Shown here one piece after another: positions 1 to 8,813 of a DNA stretch of 64,000 nt. Each line of letters starts with the position of its first letter. The first letter of the stretch is position 1. The notes below the pieces were generated by a model. It was not told the DNA's origin. It was given only the letters and a program-made list of their open reading frames with translations, and searched no databases. A program made the position numbers and the translations under genes. Location: positions 1-64,000 of the forward strand of contig MU859086.1 in the NCBI GenBank assembly GCA_033297205.1. The letters are read 5' to 3'. This DNA is from Pseudoneurospora amorphoporcata. Its lineage: Eukaryota; Ascomycota; Sordariomycetes; Sordariales; Sordariaceae.

Positions 1-94
1 CTTCCGCTCCGCTTAGCTACAAGTGCATAGTTCACTGTAGCGTCCCTATACTAGTACTATCATCATAGGCTAGTTAGGGTATTGCAGCAAACAA
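1..94 (+). repeat. Direct repeat copy 1 (94 bp)
   Basis: Matches 1386-1479 at an offset of 1385 bases. There are six differences in 94 positions (14, 37, 42, 43, 79, 80), and all six are C/T or G/A. The copy is cut by the window edge, so the repeat may extend further left. Confidence 0.9.
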
Positions 95-317
95 ATAAAA
101 ACCTTTGTTCTTAAAATAATTTAAAGCTATAATATTATGTAAAGTACTATGTATATTCAAGTCGCTAGCGATTTATAAAAAGATTAATATAACGAATTTA
201 CTGTTTAAAAAGTAGGTTAATAATGCTAAAATCGCTTTCAAAATTTATATTAATACTTAAAAGCTCGTATATAATTAGTAAGAGTTCTAAAAACGCTATA
301 TAGAAGTAAAGTTACAA

Positions 318-760
318 AAGAGAAACTCTACTCGCACGTTGATAAAACTCTATTCGCACGTTAAGAAAAAAGTAACTTTCAACGTCTATTTTAAAGTACT
401 AAGAAATTTAATAAAGAAGTAAAAAGTATATAATTTTTTTTCTTATTTTTTTCTCTACATAACACCACTACTTTGATGACTATATTCACCCAGTACCCTA
501 TTAAAGCTTCAAAGAAGAAAAGCTATTCTAAATAAATAATTAAGAAAATTAAAAGTCTAAAAGGCTATAAAACTAGTATTTAGATAACCTTGAACGTTAT
601 AAAGCCACTAGATACTCTCAAAAATCCGTTAAAAATCGACGAGTAATTTGGTTCTACTTTTAGTTTTATATATCAAAGTTTGACCAAGTTATAGTTAGAA
701 AAGTAAAAGTGAATCCACGTACGAATAGAGTTTTATCAACGTGCGAGTAGAGTCTCTCTT
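318..760. repeat. 44-bp inverted repeat arms, MITE-like
   Basis: The arm at 318-361 (key word CTCTACTCGCACGTTGATAA) is the reverse complement of 717-760 with very few differences. Each arm also contains a partly duplicated inner motif (CTCTACTCGCACGTT then CTCTATTCGCACGTT). The AT-rich interior has no coding potential. The arrangement resembles a small inverted-repeat element nested in the larger relic, but no target duplication was identified. Confidence 0.7.
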
Positions 761-1226
761 ATAAAAATAGAACCTTCGTAAGTATGTAGCTATTAGTAAT
801 ATAACTTATATTAAAGAAGTATTTAATATTAAAGTTTGTTAATGTGTGGCTAGTACTGTGCTTTGTAACTGCCTTGTACTACCTTGTAGTATAGAAGGCT
901 GATTGCTGAGAATACTATTCCTTCTACGTTACGGAATCAGTTAACTCAGCCCCTATAGAATCTACTAGAACACAGAGGTTTCACCACTGCATTCTGAATT
1001 CTCGAACCTATTCAGCATTCTCTCTAGATTAATTTGTCATTATGGAATGCAATAGAAACTCATAGATTCAACTCTTTCCTTTCATAGTATAGTACTCCTA
1101 CAAGCACTTCTACACTCTAGAAGCTTCCAGACACTCAGCACTTATGTATATAAAGACCTCTTCTCTCCGCCTTAAGTAAGCAAGCAAGCAAGTAAGGACA
1201 CTCAAGCAATACAATATGGTCTTTTC

Positions 1227-1283
1227 TTATAGTGCAGAGTTCACTATAATAAGTTGTTTTTTATAGTGCAGAGTTCACTGTAA
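1227..1283. repeat. Two tandem 23-bp hairpin repeats
   Basis: Copies at 1227-1249 and 1261-1283 differ by one A/G transition. Each is itself an interrupted palindrome (TTATAGTG, 7-nt spacer, CACTATAA). The related word AGTGCATAGTTCACTATAGC recurs in the 94-bp direct repeat, so the motif is characteristic of this element. Confidence 0.8.
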
Positions 1284-1385
1284 TCTTCTGTCTTGAGAGT
1301 AGAGTCCTCTCTAAGACCTTTTTTACAACACTCCTATTGTATCTGCAATTACGCTGCTTTCTTCAGCACTGCTGTCGTACCACCG

Positions 1386-1479
1386 CTTCCGCTCCGCTCA
1401 GCTACAAGTGCATAGTTCACTATAGCACCCCTATACTAGTACTATCATCATAGGCTAGTTAGGACATTGCAGCAAACAA
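1386..1479 (+). repeat. Direct repeat copy 2 (94 bp)
   Basis: Second copy of the 94-bp segment at 1-94. The similarity stops at AACAA in both copies, followed by different AT-rich sequence, so this is a real element boundary rather than part of a longer duplication. Confidence 0.9.
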
Positions 1480-3097
1480 TAGGTAATTAAGAGTTTTATT
1501 TTATATACTTTATTATATTTATATAAGTTATAGTAGTTAAGTTACAAATATATCTAAATATTTAACTATTATAAACCCTATACGTTACAGGTAAAAAATC
1601 CGATTCTAGGAAGCATAACTAGAGTCGGCTAGCTTGTTATATAAGCGAGGCCCCCAGAAGGTAGCCCACATTAACCTAACCGACGAGTACCTTACCTTTC
1701 GTGAGCTTACGGTACATGACGGGAAGAGGGTCTTTGCTGGGAAGGAGGACCCTTTCCGCTCTCTCGGAGCTTCTTCTCTACACTCTCCTCGCCCTCTAGA
1801 GGTACCGTGACTAGGTATCTGTAGCTCTCAGCACTCAGCTCTTGACTTGCCGTTGAGGTTCCTGTGCGAGTTCGATATGTTCAACCTAACGCCGCCTTAA
1901 ACCCTAAAGACCAAGGGAAGCACTTCGCGTCATCTCGTCATTGAACGCACTCTGCCCCTGAGCTGCCTCTGATCTTCCCTCTTGCACCACCAATTCAACA
2001 TCAACATCAACATCAACGGCATCGACCACGTCGAATTCAAAAACATCTTTGACATATTTGAAGCCCCCAAAAAAACGTCAAGGCTGTGTTGGCTCATCAA
2101 CCTTCCCGCCGCCCTAGCCGCGCCTGTCTAACTGTTGTTGTCCAAACTAAGACAAAGGCCAAAGCCCCTCCTACGGTACCCCCCCGGCCGTGGGCCCCGT
2201 TGCCCGTTGTTGCCCGCTGGTCTTTTTTTCTGCGCTCGCTCTGTGTTCCGGTGGGATCGTCGCCTCCATTGATCGGCCCTCTTTTTATCTCTTCTGCCTT
2301 TTCTAACGTGCATCCGCTGCTGAACCCTCAGAACCCTCCACGCGCCCTCCAACCCTTTTTCCGGTGTGCTTGTCGCCGTTATACTAAAAGCTGGGCCCCA
2401 CCTTCACTCCGCACATCCTCGCTGGTCTCCGGTGACGCGCGCAAATAAGAACATCGAAAATCTCACCCCTGTCCAAGGCCGTCTCCTCTCGCAATCTGCT
2501 GTCGCTAGGCCGTCAGACGCCGCCGCCCGCCTCGTTTGCATCCCGCCCGCCGTCTCTTCGACGGCCTGTACATGCAAGTTTCTCCTGTGTGTTACGCCTC
2601 CCGTTTTCGACAAAACATCATCCGCACTCCCGTCATCCTCGTCCGTCCACCGTGCTGTTTTCTTCAGTCGGTTTCCATTGTACCTCGAAACTGACCTCGA
2701 CCCCGTCGTGTAAGCCTTCCCTCTTCGAGCTTCTTCTTCATCTGCGTTTCCGCATTCTGCATCTTCCCCGCGCCCCCGATCCCTCCCCGTTCCAGATCAG
2801 CAGACGCCCGGGTCCCCTCCTCACAAGGTTCGTGCCACATGCAGTCTCCAGGCATTACCTTACACACTTGCACAATTTCCACCTATGTGTGTTCATACAC
2901 GAGTCGCCGAGCACTTGGCGGCTCGGGGAGAAGAGACGAAGAAAAAGAAGTCTCTCCCTTTCCACCATCTCCCCCTCCCCCCTTTCTTTCCTCCCCCTAT
3001 CCGGCCTCGTCCGGGCTGAACTCCTCTTCCAATCTTTTTTCCTCTGGTTCTATTACGTCAACGCGCCTTGTATTGCATTCGGTTTCCGCAGCCCACC
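1480..3097. other. Spacer and 5' leader of hpt-1
   Basis: AT-rich decay ends near 1620, and the rest has normal base composition with strongly pyrimidine-rich blocks (about 2700-3020) typical of a Neurospora 5' leader. Short reading frames here lack family resemblance and overlap one another; I see no gene. Confidence 0.6.
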
Positions 3098-3776
3098 ATG
3101 CATTCACATTACGATGACGATATGGTTCGTCGACATGAGGCAGCTCTGGGTCTAGTCCGCTTTTCGATCCGCAACTAACCACGAGCGCAAACACACAGGA
3201 AGATCAAGACATAATGCCGGCGCTGAATTTCGAAGAGCACGTCGACAATGGGATCTTTGAACAGATCCTAGAGATGGACGATGATGACAAGCGCGAATTC
3301 AGCAAGTCTTTGGTCACCAACTTCTTTGACCAAGCCGAGGAGACCTTTGTAAAGATCGAGGAGGTTTTGTAAGTGCTCTGAGCCGAATCAGGGCCGCCTT
3401 TTCCTCTTCCGGTCCTTGTCATGCTGTGCGAGCTTGACTTGACGCTTCTAGAGGACCCCAGAGCTAATACGAGCGTCTCTTGATCAGGAACAACAACAAG
3501 GTCGACGACGCCAAGAGGCTCGAGACGCTGTCGAGTCTGGGTCATTTCCTCAAGGGCTCTTCAGCCACGCTCGGGTTCAACAAGATCAGGGATTCGTGTC
3601 AAATTATCCAACAATACGGCCACAAGCTCAACGTTGATGGATCTGCCGAGCCCAACGAACAAGTCTGCCTGGACAAGATCAAGGGTGCCCTCGAGACAGC
3701 CAGAAACGACAAAGACGAGCTGGCGTATAAAATGTTTAACAAAATAGACGGCTTCTTCAAGCCACATGACGAATAG
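3098..3776 (+). CDS. hpt-1: Histidine-containing phosphotransfer protein (YPD1 family)
   Basis: This is the phosphorelay intermediate that carries phosphate from hybrid histidine kinases to response regulators upstream of the osmotic-stress MAPK pathway. Exons are 3098-3124, 3199-3368 and 3488-3776, giving 161 residues, close to yeast Ypd1 (167). The introns have GTTCGT...CAG and GTAAGT...CAG borders and all joins keep frame. The HPt signature HFLKGSSATLG places the phospho-accepting histidine at residue 85. The preceding FEQILEMDDD and FFDQAEETF segments match the conserved first helices of fungal HPt proteins. The start at 3098 is chosen because it has a good context (CCACCATGC) and splices in frame to exon 2; a shorter product could start at the ATG at 3214. 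It is the only HPt protein in this window. The symbol follows Neurospora usage. Confidence 0.93.
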
Positions 3777-5057
3777 TGTGGGATTTCGCATGGTTTACGA
3801 CAGCATCCTCTGGCTTGCCGTGTCCATATCTGGCGCTTTGGTAGGGCGATGAGGGCAAGCATGCTTATCTGCCTACGTTGAGCAGCTTCGGCGACACCAA
3901 GCATGGCATACCTTCGGGCGAGTAGGTCGAGTTGGCGAGACGCGGAAAAAAAAAGTACAGCAGTCTAGAAGACGCGAATCGGAATAGAACTCAGGGGCCT
4001 TTTAGACCTAGCCATTCCGCAGGGCTTGGAGCTATGGGAGCCATGATCATTACGCGTGGGCATTGCGCACCGACGGCGTTCTGCGGATCAGACGCACGGT
4101 TCATTGGTGCGCCGGAAAGGGCATTGCGGGATGCTTATGGGAAGGCTCTGAGAAATAGCAGGCTTACTGTCCCGAGATACAGGGGGAAAGATGATTCCAG
4201 CATGGTGTCCTGTTTTTGGACCCTTTTGCTTGTTGGAATATCGGGATGTTCAAATGTTGTTTGTCGCTTGGTAGATAGTAGGGAGTCAGTCACGGTTCTT
4301 AAAGACAGGAGTAGCCTTTGTTAGTAGCGGTTTCCCGGGTATCGGATCCGATTCATACAGATAGTATATATCATGTAACATCCTCAAGTTGTTCTGTTCG
4401 TCAAGGGTGGCGGCTGGGCAACCACTAAAGGTGATTATCGCGATAGTGGAAAGTGGTGACAAGACCTACGGCGATATTGCTCGGAGACTTGTGGTAAAAA
4501 TGGTAGGCTTGAAAACGCACGGACCTCACTTCCGTTTCCAGTCTCGATGGACAGCTGATCGTCCCCCGGCCGGCAATGAAATCAACTTCCTTGGAACACC
4601 GAACCCAGATTCGCACCAGGTCGCCGACCAGTCTGATGTCCACAATCACGACAGGATATTGATGGCCAGCTTTGTAAGCACTTAAACTCAATCAATCACT
4701 TATCTCCGACTCGCTTCCCAATTGCCAAAAACGTACCGACAACATCATCATAGACACCGCGCTTGACACCTGGGCCATCTTTTTGGTAGCGAGGTGCAAA
4801 GAAGGACACTCCTAAACATAGCAACATCAGGTTGTCTTGTTGCTTTACAGCACTCAGTACAATCAGTGAGGCGTCCATACGGAGCTTGCCAGCCCTGGAA
4901 AGCTTGATTAAAAACGAGTTAAAGTGTATATCGCCGGGTCAATCCTTCCCCTCTTTACTCACTCAAACCATACCATCTCCCCGGAATTTTACCTTGCTGG
5001 GAAAGGTCCCAATCAGGAGATATCAGCCGAAGCACCTAACTAATCAACAACGCCAAA
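3777..5057. other. Spacer between hpt-1 and the 2H-phosphoesterase gene
   Basis: Holds the hpt-1 3' UTR and the 5' leader of the next gene on the same strand. A 130-codon frame at 3932-4324 and a 98-codon frame at 4389-4685 have no recognizable domain. I see no further gene. Confidence 0.5.
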
Positions 5058-6371
5058 ATGGAGGAGGAGTCAAAGACACAAGCACTAGCAGGCCCAGACG
5101 CGTCTACATCATCATCAACACAGGAGCAACAGCACCACCCAATGAGTGAGGACAGGACCCTGTCCACCTCCCAGGCCAACCCGGAGTCTAAAGGCGAAGA
5201 CAAAAACGTCAACAGAAAAACAAAGATGCCACCAAAACCATCCCCCACCCACTTCCTCTGCATCCCCCTCGTCACCGCCTCCTCCCGGCCTCAACTCGCC
5301 CGCAGCCTAGCCGCCTTCAGGCAGGAAGTGACCGTCCCTAATCCATCCAGCGCTTACGGAGCATTGCCGGTGCCGGAGGAAGCGATTAGGCCCGTGGGGA
5401 CGATCCATTTGACGTTGGGGGTTATGAGTTTTTTGGAGCCCAAGGTTGGAAAACCTGCTAGACATGGCAGGGATGGGGGTAACGGAAGAGGGGAAAGAGG
5501 CGGGCCGCAAGACGATGGCGGGCGTAAAGATAGGAGCAGAAGCGGAAGTAGGACTGGAAGCAGGAATGCCAGCGAAGAGAAAGGTGGAAGTGGAAGTTTG
5601 AGTGGCTTGAGGAAGTTGGAAGAAGCCAAGGCTTTATTAAAGAGCTTGAAGCCGAGGGAGACCTGGCAGGAGGTGTTGAGGCAGTCACAGACACCACAGG
5701 TGACGGCGGTACCGGTACCCCGAGATGATGACAGTGACCACGATGGCGGTGCACCAATTGCTATCGGGACAGCGGAAGAGAAGGGTGAGGGATTGGAGGT
5801 TGGGACGGGGACGGTTGTTAGGGACGTCCAACCTCAGTCTCGGACTGGAACAGGGAAGAATACAGACGACAAAGGAGAAGAAGAAGAAGGTCTGAAAATT
5901 ACGTTAAGAGGTCTTCACGCGATGCAACCCCCTTCCAAAGCAGCAGTGCTCTACGCTCCGCCCGTTGACCCGCTCGGTCACCTCCAGCGGTTTTGCGAAA
6001 AGGTCAAGGACGTGTTTGTGCAGAAGGGGTTGATGATGGAGGAAGGCGGGAGACCGCTTTTGCTGCATGCTACGGTTGTTAATACGATTTATGTAAAGGG
6101 TGGGAGGGGTCAGCAGCAAGCCGGAGGCAACAGGGGAGGAGGAGGAGGGGGGGGAAAGAAGGGACATCACAGTCATAGAGGAGGAGGACACGGAAAAGAA
6201 AGGCTGACGATTGATGCGAGAGAGATTCTGGAGAGGTATGAGGAGTATACGTGGATGGAAGACGTCAAGGTCGAACAGGTGGCTATTTGCAAGATGGGAG
6301 CGAAGAAGATGATGGTGGATGGGGTGGTGGTTGATGAGGCTTATGAGGTTGAGGAGGAGGTTGACTTTTAG
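5058..6371 (+). CDS. 2H-phosphoesterase family protein (ASCC1/AKAP7-like)
   Basis: A single exon of 437 residues. The start ATG at 5058 has a good context (CAAAATGG). The fold is that of the AKAP7/ASCC1 RNA-ligase-like domain: residues 65-80 (HFLCIPLVT) form the first strand, and the two catalytic H-x-T motifs are H117-L-T119 and H337-A-T339 (LLLHATVVNT). The family includes cyclic phosphodiesterases and human ASCC1; substrates in fungi are not established. About 215 residues separate the two H-x-T motifs. Much of this is Gly/Ser/Arg-rich low complexity (130-180 and 225-275), and a Gly/His-rich loop follows the second motif (348-375). Both catalytic histidines and threonines are present, so the domain may be active. 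Nuclear or RNA-related roles are inferred from the family only. Confidence 0.8.
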   Translation: MEEESKTQALAGPDASTSSSTQEQQHHPMSEDRTLSTSQANPESKGEDKNVNRKTKMPPKPSPTHFLCIPLVTASSRPQLARSLAAFRQEVTVPNPSSAYGALPVPEEAIRPVGTIHLTLGVMSFLEPKVGKPARHGRDGGNGRGERGGPQDDGGRKDRSRSGSRTGSRNASEEKGGSGSLSGLRKLEEAKALLKSLKPRETWQEVLRQSQTPQVTAVPVPRDDDSDHDGGAPIAIGTAEEKGEGLEVGTGTVVRDVQPQSRTGTGKNTDDKGEEEEGLKITLRGLHAMQPPSKAAVLYAPPVDPLGHLQRFCEKVKDVFVQKGLMMEEGGRPLLLHATVVNTIYVKGGRGQQQAGGNRGGGGGGGKKGHHSHRGGGHGKERLTIDAREILERYEEYTWMEDVKVEQVAICKMGAKKMMVDGVVVDEAYEVEEEVDF

Positions 6372-7171
6372 TCTACAAGTCCTGGGTGTCGAATCATAGG
6401 ACTTTAGGGGGCGATGAACTACGGTTATAGTACATAGCTGAGAGAGGCCGGCCGTAGATCTCCCGTTAGGCTAGGTATCGATCGTATCGTTGCTTGGAGG
6501 AGTCCCGCTTCCCGGTCTATTCCTACGGTTGTATCTACTGTGTGTAGGCTCCAAAGTACAAGTACCTACACACATGTTCAACCATAGGGGTTCGAGAGGG
6601 AGGGGCAGAGGGGCCCGGGGCTCCATGGGTCAACCCCTGAAGGCCATGTTGTGGTCGAACGGAGCTGCCTGGCCGTTGCTGATGATCCCTGTCCCATGTC
6701 CAATGGAAGGGACCTAGTATCAAAGGTCCCACTTTTTGGAACGCCGAAGCAAAGTGGAAGGAAGGAGGATTGACAGGGGTTATGTCCACGGGACTGGGGA
6801 GTTGGGGGCGGCAGGCGTGAACGACAGGGCTGATGACTAGGTAGGACAACTCCTCTCTTTCAACAACAGAACTGAAGGCCAAGTATCTTATAGAGGGAAG
6901 GCACATAAAAGGGTACAGGCGGCACTAGACTCTAGCTCGCGACCAACCAACAAGTGGAAACTAGAACTAGGTTGTTATTCTGTGTGGCTCGTACAACCGA
7001 TAACGGTTGGCTCTCCAGGCAACAACGGCAGCCACATCAACACCAGCAGCAAACACCACAACGACACTGAAAAGATCAGCATGCCGCGTATCCAACAGGG
7101 CAACGACCAGCGCGCCTTCTTTTTCCTTTCCGCTCTACGATAGTCGAACGCGTCTTTCTTTGTCCGCTAAG
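6372..7171. other. Spacer upstream of the coiled-coil gene
   Basis: 3' UTR of the preceding gene and promoter/5' leader of the next. Nothing else is recognizable. Confidence 0.5.
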
Positions 7172-8813
7172 ATGCCTCGCGAGATTTTGGGGACTCCCGA
7201 GAAGCATCGCCTTTCTTCGAAGAGTGCTCCGAGTCCTTCATTTCTGCGCAGCCTACCAAATTCCAGCTCCAGCTCCAGCTCTCAGTCAATATCGCCGTCG
7301 AGAAACGCCGCTCGCAGTCCACCACCGGGTAGCTTGGCCCAAGCCATAGCTCCGCCTCCGCGAGCAGCACTCTCTCCTTCTCCTTCTCCCGATGCCCACA
7401 GCAGTAGCACAAGCACGCCGCGCGGGATTAGATTCATGGCCATGGATGAGGGTGGTGGTGCAATCACTACTACAACTACAGCTACAACAGAACCTTCCAG
7501 CTCCAGCTCAAGCATGCAAACTTCGCCCTCAAGGCCAACAACACCTACACGTCCCACAACCTGCGAGGACCTCCTCAAGCAAAAAGACGACCGCATAGCC
7601 CACCTCGAGCTCTCGTACCAACGCAGCCTTGACGCCTTGACCAACGCCTCCTCCAGTCTCTCTTCGCTGACCTCCGCCACCGCCCACGAGCTCCGCCTCT
7701 TACGGCTGGAAGCCGACGCCCTCCGCGCCGAGCGTGACGAGCTCCGCTCCGGCTGGAACGCCGTCCAGCAGAGCCTGCGCGAGCGCGAGGACGAGATCCG
7801 CGACCTGCGGCGGCAGATGCGCGGGCTAAAGGAGTGGGTGAGCAACAGCACGCGAGCGGACGCGACGGGGGCGGCAACGCAGGTGAGCGATGAGGTGTTT
7901 GGGACGGGCATGGCGAGGCTGGGGAATGGGTTGCAGAACTGGGTATTGGTGAATTTTAGGAGGGCCAAGGTGAGAGTGGACCATGATGATGAGGGGGTGA
8001 GGGTGGAGTTGGGGAGGGCGGTGCCTATGTTTGGGGAGATCTTGGCCATGGGCGGCAAGATACACTTGATACAGAGTGCGGTGGCGAGGTTGCTGGTAGA
8101 GATGGTGTTTGGCGCTTATTTTGTTGGGTTGACGGGGGAGCAGGAGCGGGTGATTAGGGAGGCGGAGGGGATGCTTGGGGGTATCGGTATGTTGTACTCT
8201 GAGCGGCGATTCCTACATCATGCTGCCCATCTGGCCTTGATCGCCCTTGGGCCTCTTCGCTCCGCATTGGGTCTAATACGGCAAATTCAAGCGAATATTG
8301 GTTTTGATGATGATCGGAAGCTGACCTATCTGGACCTACTCAGCATCAACGCCCGAGTCTCTTAACCAGTGGCGCGCCTTGACTCTCTCGATCCTGAAAC
8401 GGGAAGCCGACCAGAAGCTACAAGTCGAGACAACTGCCATTCTCGACGCCTTCGTGAATAAAGCCAATAGCATCTTAGATGCCATCACGGATGCCGACAC
8501 CAAGGCCACCGAGGCACGGGATCACGGTCTGCGACAACTTGTTAACGGCGCGATCGACATGTCACGGCTTCTCGTCGTCCAGAAAGCTATCTTCAAAGTC
8601 ACCATGCCCGAAATTCTGCCACATCAACGAGTGCTTTTCGATGCTGCCACGATGGAGGACATCGGTGGCGAGGACGAGGAGAGCTTGTCGGACAGGGAGA
8701 TCTGCTGCGTCACGTTCCCGGGAATCATCAAGCAGGGCGACGAAACCGGTGGGCAGCTCCAATGGAGAAATGTCATTGCTAAGGCCAGGGTACTTTGCAG
8801 TCCGGAAGAGTGA
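7172..8813 (+). CDS. Conserved coiled-coil protein of unknown function
   Basis: Two exons, 7172-8186 and 8344-8813, give 494 residues. The intron has a GTATGT donor, a CTGAC branch point at 8321 and a CAG acceptor, and the join keeps frame (GCA codon). I start at the ATG at 7172 (MPREILGTP); the open frame runs further upstream without an in-frame ATG. The first ~180 residues are Ser/Pro/Thr-rich and probably disordered. Residues about 135-230 form a charged coiled coil (LRAERDEL, EREDEIRDLRRQM). The C-terminal half is a folded, mostly helical region (GNGLQNWVLVNFRRAKV, LNQWRALTLSILKRE). I recognize the layout as common in Pezizomycotina, without a known function. Confidence 0.75.

Larger units (their letters stand above)
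1..1479. mobile_element. RIP-degraded repeat relic, probably LTR-derived
   Basis: Strongly AT-rich DNA (about 95-840 is almost devoid of GC-rich words) with no coding potential. It is bracketed by two direct copies of a 94-bp segment (1-94 and 1386-1479) that differ only by transitions. Before the second copy lies a TATA-like stretch (about 1143-1151) and structured repeats, and the sequence from about 843 to 1478 starts TGTG and ends AACA, as an LTR would. I infer that the window opens at the 3' end of one LTR and that 843-1478 is a second LTR or a solo LTR. No reverse transcriptase or integrase is visible and no clear target-site duplication was found, so the element class is a guess; the RIP-like decay is better supported. 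Confidence 0.6.

Noticed and set aside
2589..3155. 188-codon frame upstream of and overlapping hpt-1 exon 1
   Set aside because: Lies in a pyrimidine-rich leader, has no domain, and its reading conflicts with the well-supported first exon of hpt-1.
3932..4324. 130-codon frame after hpt-1
   Set aside because: No recognizable domain, no splice partners and position in the 3' region of hpt-1.
7282..8058. 258-codon frame on the minus strand
   Set aside because: Antisense of the coiled-coil gene; its composition mirrors the sense Ser/Pro codons.
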